Positions 1 through 12,100 of a stretch of DNA of 64,000 bases are shown piece by piece. Below the pieces are notes generated by a model. The model was not told where the DNA came from and made no database searches. It saw only the letters and a program-made list of their open reading frames with translations. The stretch lies in assembly GCA_947034885.2 (NCBI GenBank), contig OX344750.2, forward strand, positions 4,774,001 through 4,838,000, read 5' to 3'. Numbering within the stretch: position 1 is the stretch's first letter; every line of letters starts with the position of its first letter. This DNA is from Thuidium tamariscinum (taxonomy: Eukaryota > Streptophyta > Bryopsida > Hypnales > Thuidiaceae). The position numbers and the translations under genes are program-made.

Positions 1-3000
1 TTTATGATTAATTAATTCAAACAGGGTCAAATTTCATACCACTATAATCAAAGAAAACATTACATTATGCTAGTCCCTATTTTGTCTGGTCAGTGGTACA
101 TGAAGCATTATTTTGGTTGCAACGTATTCTTATATGGTTGGAGTGAGGAAATTCAATATTCTAAAGTAAAGCATAGCACCTCAAAGACGATGCAAACGAT
201 AGTTTGGCCTGGCTTGAGATGATTTTCAGGAGCTTCGCTCTCCTTCATGCGAGCTGATGCTATTCCTCCAGGCAACACTGAAATTTTGAAGATTACATAA
301 GTTGAGAATGAAAATTTAGTTGCCACTGTTCATAAAATTTTCAACTAAAATTCCCTGTCTACTACCCATCAAATCCAAGAATCTATGATAGACCTTCAAA
401 AGCGCCAATATTTGAGAGACTGATAAAATAGGTGCCTAAGCAGAATCTTTTGAAGGGACGAAGATCTATACCCATAAAAAGAATGTGTATTTTGAAAAGT
501 AATGAAACGAATTATTCACTTAGGATTGCCCAAAATGGGGGAAAATCGATTTGACCTGATATTGCAAAGCTTGCTACCATGCTACCCGCAACGCTCATCC
601 TCAATGCAGCCTGCATTGTTGGCTTGAGCGGTTCAAGACTTCCGCCTCCAACTTCAATTCTCTGCTCTCAGCCATCCACATGGCCTAATTAAATCAAACC
701 TCAAAGGCGGTCTTGATCGTAGTAATTCATATATTCAGAGGGAGTAGTGAAAGGGAGTTCGACAATAGGACTCAAACAGGTCACGATTTCAGGTAAGAGT
801 TGTACCGGAATTTCAACACTGAATTGGTCGTCATCCGATATCTTGACCAGGTCTTTGTCAATAGTGACGGCGGCCGTGAGTCGATCTCCATCGATCGAAA
901 AGATTTCGCCTGTGATGTCATCCGGGATTTCTGTAACCTCCATTGGATTGCTGAATTCATCAACCCGAGTGAGATACAAAGGTCCAGGCAGCACGTCATC
1001 AAGCCTGCGATTATTTGGAAACTAACACGAAGTCAATGAAAGTCATTGTCAGATTGATATAGAGAATTAATTAGTCTATACTACGGAATCTGACTTCATT
1101 CAGAAACGGCATTACTTGAGGAAATGTATGTGAATGTCAGTAGGAGGTGATTCAAAAATGTGAACAACTGACCTAACTTTCATCGTTTCTGGACTGCGCA
1201 TTGAGTGGTTTTCACTGCAAAGACCAGGATGGGAGCAGATGTTCCAGTGTCCTATTACAGAGGATGGTGTGATATTGATGCACAATCTAAAGTCATCCAC
1301 AGCCTGATACTTTGCACTCACCTAAACAAATTCAATTCCACAAATGAGAGTGGTTTGATTCGACTTCCTTTTACAGCTTGCATGTCATCTTTTTGTGCCT
1401 CCATCAAGGACAGCGATTCGCATAATTCCCTAATTTTGAAAAGAGATTAATTTCAACTTAGTTCACAAACGCATAGATTGAATAGAAAGGCAGTGAAATG
1501 TATACCAGAGTGAATATGAACTCGTATGTCCCAGTTATCTTGGTAACGCTTTCAAGGATAGTATCAGAGGTACTAAAATAATACAAGCCTTTCCAAATGC
1601 CTCTTGTGCATGCCGTTGTTTTGGCCTGATAAACTCTTTCTGCTTCCGCCATGCCTTTCTCTTTCATTTCCCGCACAACAAGCGTCATCTCCATGGACTC
1701 TGTCATGATATATTTCTGCTCCAAGCGAGAAGCTTCTCCTGGTCTTCCTGGTGTATAACTCTTGCATGAACTTGGCCTCACTACTGCGATGATATCATTT
1801 GGCAGGCCTGCCCCCGCTTTCAAGTGTGTGCATTCCAGTAGGCTCTGCACAGTTGAATAGTTATTTTGAGCCCAATTGTTGAATCAGAATATAAGTATAT
1901 ATAACTTCAAAAAAGGTTTACTGTACGCATCATTAAATCACAATCTTGTCCCATATGAAACATGATTTTTAGCATGCAAAAAGGAAAGCTAGCTAATGTT
2001 AATAAGCTCAGACAACCTTCAATGATCTCTTGTTTGAATTCTCGTTACAAAGATGACGAAAAACTCAAGAAGAAATGCACAACAGCAAACATTTCGAATC
2101 CAAATTGGATCAGAGCTCTCAAAGTATACAAAAGGAAAAATGAAAGAAGTGTTGGCACTTACTTTATGACCTCCTAGTTCCAAGACTTCTCGTTCATTTA
2201 GCAGATCGACGAACGCAGGCAGCTTGTTCTGAATTACCTCCAGTCGTTTCAGCCATGCCACTTCAAGAACCTCCTCATACTGCGAAGCGATTCAATGTGA
2301 GTACAAATCAAAGAGCAAAAATCAGTCCATCCTTGTAACGCACTCTATTCGAAGAAAATGGCTTCTCTATGTTGTTCATGTCTTTATCTTTGCAATTCCA
2401 AGTCTTCCTATTTACAAGGTAGTTAACCTATAAAGGACCCCAAGGACCAGGTAATGTTTTAGGCCTGCTATTTTATTAGCAATTTTGACGACGACAATAT
2501 CGGCTTACCTTGTCAGAGAAGAGTATTTCCATTTGGAAGGCTCGTGACTCTCCAAGACTAAAAAAAGGGAGTTGGTCTTCTTCACTCAGTCCTGCTCTGC
2601 TTCCTCGCTCCTCAGGAATCTCCATCGGCCTACATACATTCTCACAATTCAGAATTCTTTTCAAATTAAAGCGTGACATTATACATAGAGTACACTAGCC
2701 TTTGTTGGGATCTAAAGGAGCTCAACCGTAATTTACAGAAAATTTGATTACTTTACAATATCTAACACTGAGCTCACATGCAAAATATTTTTTCTTATTT
2801 ACATAGCTACCTTCATTTGGCCACAATTCAATAGTTGCTTGTGCTTGTTCACTATTGAATGATATAATTTGTGACCCCAGTTTCGTTCTTAACTTACATT
2901 TTCAGAAAATCTAACATCCAGTATGGATAATCATGGGCTTGCAATCGGGATACTACTATTGCTCACACGTACGATCTCTTCCAGGCAATAAAGCCATAAT

Positions 3001-6000
3001 AAGCGGATCATCTAAATCAAACACAAAACATGCAAGGTGGAGACATTGAAGAAATCATACCTGCATATGATCCTTGTATCCCCTGTTGCAGTGAAAACAA
3101 TCCAACCAACTCTATGAGATCACAGTATACAAGATTTTCGTCACAAGAACGAAATATATGTAGACATTCAAGGTATTCAGGGAATAGAAGAGGACACCAA
3201 GAGCATGTTTCAGAAAAAATCCAAAGCTTTAAAAACCAGTGTGGAAATGTTCTGCTTGCTGGAGAAATGTATCATTGCACACAGTATCAATGTTCTTCTA
3301 AAGCAATGGACAGCCAATCCCACAGTTGTAACGTTACCTGGATCATCAGCAAAGCCTTCGGAAATAAAGCACTCCACAGTCACAAATAGAGATTTGTCAT
3401 TATTATTCAGGCCGGGGAGACCCTTGAGGAGTTTCAAATGTTTGGGAGGCTCTCCCTTACCAACCTTCCAGTCAATGCCTTTGCATTTAATATCATACAC
3501 CACTCGAAAAACTACAATGCACAACTTCAACCCAATTAGTACATCGAAGGCCAGACCACGGTTACAATTCAACTAGTCAGTATGGACGTTTCTGTTCTAA
3601 GCAATTTTGTAAATCATCTGTATATGAGCATGGTGTTTCTTTTACGAGTTGACAAGAACTGATATTTCCTCTTCTTCATGTGAGTGCTTGCTATCTCACC
3701 CTCTTTGGTAATATTTAATTCTTTCTTGTTCCGTTCCTGGGTAACAATGACCAGACTGCTCTCGTTGAAAACAGCTCCTATGTCAAAGTTTTCATGCTGC
3801 TTCTTAATCCACGTTGTGTACTCAGTATGGAGATGTTCAGGTTTGGTAGAAACCCAGCCTTGACATTCAGGCTCCGAATTCCTTCGCTTGATTGATATAG
3901 TCACCGGTCCTGATATACCAAATGACAATCAAACGATTATTCGATAATTGAGCCCCCCGCCGACTACAGCAACGTGACATCATTCTTCTTCAGATAAAGT
4001 ATGAACATTTCACACTCCAACGTACGATTCTTAAATGCAGTAATTGAAAGTTACTTCACGGCAAGTTTAGCAGTGAGATAATTTAATGAAAGATTCATAC
4101 CAGGTTTCTTCAGTGTGTTTCTTGCTGTGTCTACAGTTTGCAGACCAAGACCTAGATTTAAGAGAGCCTCAGTGAAGGGGTGTTTTGGAACAAGGTCCAT
4201 CTGTTTTGGAACAAGGTTCATATTTTTTTAATGAGAATGATTCAACTTCATTTACAATTTTGAAAGAAGAATAAATGGAAACACGAAAAGTTTGACATAG
4301 TAAGGAGTAGAGAATGAGAAAGATCATCGGCTTACTTTAGATTGAGTTGGTATAAAACCCGCATCCACATCTGCTATCACCATTCACCATTCACTTTAAA
4401 TTCTGAACCTACTGTGTACAAAGTTTCATCAAACAGAGTCGCAGTGAATTTTTTATGCTTGCAATTTGAGAGGATCTTTGGTGGCTACTGTAATATACCT
4501 ATTCCAAGGCACGCAACACATGATATAGACAATAATTTTGGGAGAAAAATCCCAATCAAAACTGAAACTGAGATCATAAATCCACTAGGTCGAATTTCAG
4601 TACCTATAAATGCCTTGACACGTTTATAGCAGTGCCTATTCACTTCATTTGCTCTGAAGACTTTTTTGGGCTCCATGAATGGGAGCCTTCCCTGCATATG
4701 CATATGCCAATTGGTCACTCACGATTTTTTTGTTGCTCACAATGATCTAAAATAGCCATGAAATAACTATTTTCACTGTATGTCTCAAGAATTCCTTCAG
4801 CATTCAGACACTAGGGAGATCTCTTGTATTGTAAGAAATATGAGACACGGATACTTACTCCTCGAGCATCTGGAAGCAAGCGACCAAGACGACGAATAGC
4901 TCGGCGAGAAAAGCTTTCAAAGTTTTCCATATAATCTGAGTCTTCTTCTTTCATTTGGTCAATAACATCATCAATTGCCTCTCTTCCCTGTTTACCAAGA
5001 CAACAGCCTAAGACAAATCAGTAACAGGCACAGAAAACAAGAGCTTCAAATTGAGTCGATAGTCGAGTCTTCAAGATAATATCGTCAATTTTCACAACAC
5101 AACTTAATAGTGCTTACGGGAATGAATGTTACCTGATTGATAGGAAAGTAATGGCAAGTGATGCGTGCGTTTGCCTTATCAAATCTGTCTCCTGCATGCT
5201 CTAATCATAGCAAAACCCATCTTAAATCTTTGCATAAAACGACCACCTGTGGGATGCACAGAGAAATAAAATAACAAAACGGTCTTCACAGAAATGTGAT
5301 CAATGAACGAAGTAGAAATGTTGAGATGATCAATCATAGTCTGCTCCAAAACTTTGAAAACCTTTGACTTGTTTGAGCGCAATCAGTGGCTAGCTAGTCA
5401 AACCGTGTGGGCTCTAGGACTTACACTACTTTTTCAGAGAAGGAATCCATAGGAATTTACCTGATACATCCGTGTCTTTGAGTTTGGAAAACTCCAAGAT
5501 AACTACGAACGGATCTCCACGACCTGAATGAAAATGTGAGAGAGTCACCTCACCACCCAGTACCCCCGCCAGATCTTCACCGTTAACCTGCAAATGAAGC
5601 ATGACACCTCAGAGCTACATTCCTGTAAGTGCATTAAGAATAATAACAATGGTATAATAAGAATAAAGAGAATGCTATTATAGGTAGTGCATTCTCACCC
5701 GAATTTCAACAGGCCTGGTTGTGAAAGTTTCACCATATCCTTCATCATTCTGCATCAGATACTCAACCACATTCATGAAGCGTACATGGGCCAAAATGCA
5801 AGCGACCGCTGAAACATCTAAAAAGAGGCTACATCAGCGAAAGGAGATTTACCTGTATATATGGAAAATAGTAATCTTTCAGCTTACGCTGCACCTCCTC
5901 GACCCTCCATGTTGACACTTTACGATTCAAATCGGATATCTCTACCTGCAACCCACAGTCTCAGTATCATTTCGAAACAAGCAGTGCAAAAAAGCAAAAG

Positions 6001-8753
6001 AGAAAACGACGTCTTTTGTTAACCACTGAAATGACTTTCTGAACTAGCTACCTCTTCTCTGCTTGGGATTCGAAATTATACTAAAGTTTTCATTGAAGGT
6101 GGTAGTTGGAATTTTTCATTTGATCCTTACAAATGCAAGTACATGAGCATTTCAGCACTGAGCAGTTTACCTTTGTGAAGCTTCCATGCGGAGACCATTG
6201 AAGCTCCTGTTCTGTTGGGGAACGAAACTCACCTCCCGTCTATGCATATGACAAAATGCATTGGCATTCCAAGACTTAGGTGTGTCACATATTATCACTG
6301 GAAATCCAATAGTACGATGTGTTCAAATTTGGAAAAGTCCAAAAGGAGAAATCAGGTACCTTCCACACGCTCCCAGATTTCACAGTTGCTGTCAAAGACT
6401 TTCTGCCCAAATGCAAAATAGCTACCCTCTGCGACCTCTCTGTTTTTGATGAGACTGTAATGCTTCTGCAAAAACAGATTCATGTGAAAAGATGGATCGG
6501 TCTGAAAGAAAACCTATACCAGACCACCTCAATAACCCTAATTCTAGATAACCACGGCGTATTGTGACAATGAAAGCAAATATGGAAGTGCAGCAATCTA
6601 AACTACCGGGTCTAAGCACTGCAACAAAATTGTGACATACAATAGCTTGTGACCCGTCAATAGCTGTGATCCTATCAAGGAAGAAAAGTGAAGAGGTGTT
6701 GGGTTTACATGAATCACAACTGGCACAATGTCTTAAGAAAGACACTAGAGTTTCACTGTGATACATTTTACTGAACGCACTGAGTCTTCAACCTCATTTT
6801 GAAAGATGCGCACAAATGCATTCAGTCTTTGAATTCGAATTCAAGAAGCTTTGCAACCACATCAGCTGCGTTAACAAATGAAAGCATGCCATACCCGCCA
6901 AGGTGAAACCCAGCTGAAATTCCTCCAAATCCGTACATTCCGAAGTTGGGCTGCACAAAAATTTAATGAAAGATCCTCAATTCATTTCTTTTGAACAAAC
7001 TCGGCATTTTCTCAGCAAACACTAGTGAAACTCATAAGTAGTCGATAGTTTTGACAAACGATCACTAACAAAACACCTATTTCCAAATCAGGTGCTTCGA
7101 AATACAGAAGGCGCTTGTAATAACTGGAACTAAACATCATCTCAAAATATTCGGACTTGAATAGAGTAACGTAGATTCACAAAGCTATAAATGGCAAGTT
7201 AATGTCAATAAAATAGACCATTACATCTATATCCAGATTATGTATAATTAGTGCTGACTCAATAGCTGCCAATTTAATGCCAAGTTAATCAAGTTGATGC
7301 CAATGACACCAATTTGACACCAACATGAAATTAACACCATTTGTGATACTCTAACATTAAGGCGACATTAAGGCGACATGAGGAGTCTGTGAATCTATTG
7401 CGTAATAACTTAACATCAAGAAATTTGTTGGGGAGGAGGATCTTTTCTGTTAATCGTAAACGCACGCATTGCAAACTGAAAAAAACATCCAAAAAAAATT
7501 ACAGATTTCCCACCTTCAGGTAAGGAGGATCTCCACCAATCGCCTCGGGTACAACGTGCCGGTTGGTCGAGGATCCTAATGTTCCCCTGTACAATGTTGT
7601 TGCGGGAAAAATGGCAATTTTAATATTCAGGAGTACAAACAACTGTATTTTGCTGGAAACCGACAAACATGAGCATAACTCTCACCATTTTGCAATACAG
7701 TTTTCAGGGGTACCATCCATCCCTTTGCCTGTGTCGTATATGCTGATGATCCCATCCTTGTGGTCGAGATTCACACTGCCAAATAAAATTTTGAATTGTC
7801 AATCTCCTCAATAGAACAGTTTCCTCGGTAAGGTTTCCTCTTCTTCAAAAGAAGGCTCACAAGAGAGACGCTGATGTACCAGATGAGACGCTGTTTTCCA
7901 GTTTGCAGTTGATACACGGCTTGCAGTGAGTTGTCCTGTTGGCAAAAAGCACTCCTCAATCATAATTCTGAACCATTTTGTTGCGAGACAGTCATACCAA
8001 AGAGAAACCGAACTTTAGATCGTTCATATAATTCAGATCTATCAACAACTAATGAAGTATCATACCAGTTCGTCCGCTAACGCTGAAAACAATGTATAAT
8101 CTTGTGGCAAGACCTCCAGCATGTGGGGTTCTGGTGTTACATTCCAAAAACCCTAAGCACACACATTATTCTCCAACGTCAGAAGTGTCAGGAAACACAT
8201 GTCAAATCAAACATTAACGTGGAACAGCCTACAAATTTTACATGTCCAGTTTGCATATGTAAAAATGCTTAAAGTGGCGCATATGGCATCCTCAAATTTA
8301 GTGGTTCATAACTTGGCACCAAAATTGAGAGACTTAAGAATGCAGTGACTCACCGGATGAGCATGTACCGTATCCGGATGCAGATCCTGCGAAATCCCAG
8401 TCATGTGACAAAACAACGTTAGAAATCTTCCAAAGCGAGTACTCAACAGACACAAAAGACTCCCAGAGTTACGATTCAGGATGAAGGAAAAACACGTTTG
8501 TAAGCAAAATTTCAACTCACATAGAGAAGAAGAACCTTCCCAGCTTTCGACTCATAGCTTGATGCGAATTCCCCATCATGGATAGGTCTCCCTTGGAAGT
8601 CTCGAACAACCACATGTTTTCCCCAAAGAATCCCACGCTCCTTCACCTTCTTGTCACAGCTTCTGCCCACCTCTGTCTTCACCAGTTTAATAAACCCCTG
8701 CACTGTCAAGTCCCTACAAACCTCCGCAGGTACTTGCACTTCAATGGAGGTTC
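1..8753 (-). CDS. GMI1/SMCHD1-like GHKL ATPase, main body (5' end split off by Copia insertion, 3' end off the window)
   Basis: Product: a GHKL-type ATPase of the SMCHD1/GMI1 group, known in plants for chromatin and DNA-repair roles. Exons followed in phase on the minus strand: rest of exon 1 8753-8521, 8386-8354, 8152-8066, 7935-7880, 7775-7686, 7586-7514, 6950-6895, 6465-6360, 6239-6171, 5945-5853, 5749-5699, 5587-5461, 5191-5133, 4987-4859, 4691-4604, 4370-4336, 4200-4101, 3909-3700, 3511-3338. Numbered with exon 1 rejoined, the ATP site is clear: DNSLQAV near 220, DTGKGM near 252, KWGTLGSS near 267, FGMYGFGG near 295, then SPHGSFTK near 362 and the transducer-like block ending in VNGEDL. 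About 724 residues are followed with confidence. Further exons are likely near 2640-2509, 2283-2167, 1850-1560 and 994-720; the SMC-hinge part expected in GMI1 would lie left of the window. MORC ATPases are the nearest alternative, but the DNSxQAV and FGMxGxGG signatures fit GMI1 better. Confidence 0.8.
4180..4221. repeat. 21-bp tandem duplication at an exon acceptor
   Basis: Two 21-bp units, 4180-4200 and 4201-4221, share the core ttttggaacaaggt and differ at a few bases. On the minus strand the upstream unit ends in AAAACAG and serves as the 3' splice site of the exon starting at 4200. The downstream unit ends in AAAACAC and is coding. Confidence 0.75.
8749..8753. repeat. Left target-site duplication (GGTTC) of the Copia element
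   Basis: GGTTC directly abuts the TG end of the left LTR and is repeated at 13853-13857 directly after the CA end of the right LTR. Five bases is the usual duplication length for Copia. Confidence 0.93.
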
Positions 8754-8995
8754 TGTTGAACATATATATATAAGATTCTACAGATAAATCTGAAGTACTA
8801 GAGAGGAGAAGAAGCTAGACTATAGTACGGAGAACTAAACAATGATAAATCTAAGATCATAATAGAATGATGGACACAGGACGAGCCTGTTCTTTTATAC
8901 TGTAAACTACTAAGAGAGGTAGATCTGAAACTGAGGATAAAAGTAATAGTAACAATATCTAACGTTCACAAGTTGAAGCTACAGTAGTTCCAACA
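8754..8995 (-). repeat. 3' LTR of the Copia element
   Basis: 242 bp, starting TGTTGAACATATAT on the plus strand and ending GTAGTTCCAACA. By-eye comparison with 13611-13852 shows no difference. On the minus strand it ends ...ATATGTTCAACA, which places an ATG (8763-8761) at the junction, in frame with the disrupted gene. Confidence 0.95.
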
Positions 8996-9004
8996 CCCTC
9001 CCTC
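8996..9004 (-). promoter_or_regulatory. Polypurine tract of the Copia element
   Basis: On the minus strand GAGGGAGGG immediately precedes the TGTTGGAAC start of the 3' LTR, the expected place for the plus-strand DNA primer. Confidence 0.85.
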
Positions 9005-9187
9005 AACTTGAGCAACGTGTTGTCGAGCAGTGATAGAAATGCAGCAGCGATTGATGATCCAAAGTTGCAGTCGATTCATTTTCAGAGGGGCAGCAAGAAG
9101 TTGAAGAGTCGACTGTTCACAAAGGTGAACATAAATTGCTATTTGACGTAACAACCTCCACCCAAGCATTTGAAATAAACCACGGAT
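9005..9187 (-). other. 3' untranslated spacer of the Copia element
   Basis: About 180 bp between the pol stop codon and the purine tract, with no coding potential seen. Near 9130-9170 there are short stretches unlike the gag-pol frame. It is probably part of the genomic transcript. Confidence 0.6.
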
Positions 9188-12100
9188 TTAAGAAGTCTCT
9201 AGTTCTTCTATACTAACTATTCCTAAACCCTCTCTCAGTTTTGAAAACTGAATACGTCCCAAAGCTTTAGTAAATATATCTGCAATTTGTTCACTAGATG
9301 GAAGATAGACAAGATCGACAACTTCAGTAAGAACATTTTCTCTGATATAGTGGTGCCACACTTCTACATGTTTGGAACCTTTGTGACAAACTGGGTTTTT
9401 GGCTGACTTCAATGTGCTTTGGTTGTCGCAATGAATTGTAATAGGTTTCGATGTTTCTCCTGTGACTCGCTCAGTTAGAGTTCGTAACCATATGGCTTCC
9501 TTGATACCTTCAGTAACTGCTTTAGTTTCTGCATCAGTGGAGGAGGTTGCTACAGTGATCATTTTCTTCGATTGCCAAGTTATTGGACCTCCTGCTAACT
9601 TGAAAGTGAAGGCTGTGATGGATCTACGATCATCAATATCATTTGCCCAATCTGCATCGGTATAACCAAGTATTTCAGTGCTTTCTCCTCTTCGATATTG
9701 GATGCCAAAATTTTTCGTTCCTTGCAGATATCGAAGGACTTGCTTTGCCGCATCCCAGTGCGAGGTACGAGGATCTTGCATATAGCGACTGAGAGCACTT
9801 ACTGCAAATGATAAATCTGGCCTTGTATTCAAAAGGTATATGAGTTTGCCAATCAACTTACAATAAATACCCTTATCAAATGGCTTGAATGATTCGTCTT
9901 TGCTGAACTTCCGCCCTTCTGATACAGGTACCGCACAACTGTTGCAATCTTCCATGCCAAAGTCTTTTAAAATCATTTCTATGTAGTTCTTCTGGGTGAA
10001 GAATATGCCAGCTTTGTTCATGGTGAACTCTACCCCAAGATAGAATTTGAGTTGGCCTAGATCTGTCATTTTGAACTGTTTGAGTAGTTGCTGCTTTAAC
10101 CATTGAACTTTGGCTACGTTGTTCCCAGTAAGGAGTAAATCGTCTACATACAGGATGAGTAAAGCTATCCCTCCTTCATCCCTGTAGAAATATAGGCTGT
10201 AATCAGCTTCTGTACGAGACATGTTGCAAGTAAATAGAAATTCATCGATTCGTTCGTACCAAGTTCGTGGAGCTTGGCGGAGACCGTATAGAGAACGCAA
10301 TAGCTTGTATACTTTTGACGTACCATGATGTGGAAATCCCTCGGGTATGAGCATATAAACAATTTCTTTGAGATTTCCATTTAAGAAAGCTGTGATAACA
10401 TCTAGGTGTTCAACATCCCATCCAAGTGATGCAGCAAGTGCCAAAACAAGTCTAATTGCTTTCCACTTTGCAACTGGAGCAAAAATTTCTGTAAAGTCTA
10501 TGCCAGCGACTTGCTGGAAGCCTCTAGCAACCAAGCGAGCTTTGAGCTTGTTTGGCTTTCCATCAGAGTCACATTTTGTTTTGAATATCCACTTTGCTGA
10601 CACTGGTTTTGCATTAATTGGAAGATCACATACCACCCAAGTTTGGTTGTGGTGTAAAGATTCAATCTCTTTGTTGATAGCCTCTCGCCAGCCTGGGTGT
10701 TGAATTGCTTCAGAGAAAGAAATCGGATCATTAGATTCTTCAGCAAGGCCAAAGAAAATATCGGTTTCTATGCAATTCAAGTCAATATCTTCTTCCAACG
10801 CATATGTAACATGATCTCTGAGTTTTGATGATGGCTGACGTGATCGCGTTGGTCTTGACAACGTGGGTTGGGTTTCGATAGCTTGAGGACGTGATGCTCC
10901 AATTTCTGGAGTTGATGAGGAGTTGAACTGTTCGTTGTTGTCGACAGGATCTTGTGCTTGAGCCAAGGGGGCTGAAATCATGGGACTTGGTGATGATAAC
11001 TCTGATTGTGGAGCAATATCTGGAGATTTGTCAGATTGCAAAGTGACAGTTGGAGGTTCAAGAGTAGGTGCACTGCCAGTTGATAATGGGACCGGTTGTT
11101 CCTGGGAGATGCTCGGACTAGAAGTCAATACGTTAGATTCATCGAATCGGACATTTCTTGAGATCCGTAAAATGCGTTGTGAAGGCAGGTAACATCTATA
11201 GCCTTTTGTCTCCTCATCATAGCCCACTAAAATTCCTTCAATAGCCTTGGCTTGTAGCTTGTCTCGTTTGTCAGCTTCAATAAAAATAAATACTTTTGAG
11301 CCATAGATCCGTAAATGATCCAATCTTGGCTTGGTCCGAAATAGCCTTTGGAAGGGAGTGACGTTGGGATTTGATCTCGTCAAGCTCCTATTCAAAATAA
11401 AGGCTGCTGTATTAATAGCTTCACTCCAAAGATAGCGTGGAGTTTTGGCAGCTAATTGCATGCTTCTCGCACGTTCAAGCAATTTCCGATTAGCGCGTTC
11501 GGCCACTCCATTTTGTTCTGGAGTATAGGCATTTGTCAGTTGTCGCCTAATGCCGCACTGTTGAAATAGGTATTTGAACTCATGGGAGCAAAATTCTCCT
11601 CCTCTGTCAGATCGAACTTCTTCTATAGGTGTCTTCAGTTGAAGTTCAATCATAGTTTTGAACGTTTTGAAAACCTCAAATGCTTGAGACTTCAAGTTCA
11701 AAAATCTGACCCATATATATCTACTGTAATCATCGACTATGACCATGAAGTAATTGGATCCTCCTAGTGATTGAGTTGGTAATGGTCCACACAAGTCAAG
11801 GTGTAGTAGTTGAAGGACCTTCTTTGCTCTATTTTCAGATGCAACTAGAAATGGAGCACGAGATTGTTTGCCAAGTTGGCAAGTTGAACATACCTCAGAA
11901 TGAATCGGGATATATGGGATCCCAGCTGCTGCGTTTCCTAGAGATAGCTGGTGTAAGCTACGGAAGTTTAGATGTCCCAGACGATGATGCCACAAGCGTG
12001 CTAATTGTGTTGACTGCGATGTGATGATGTTCATCTCCATAGAACTCGAACTAGTTGCACTACCTTGATGAACAATATTGCGGGCGACTAGTTTGTATAA

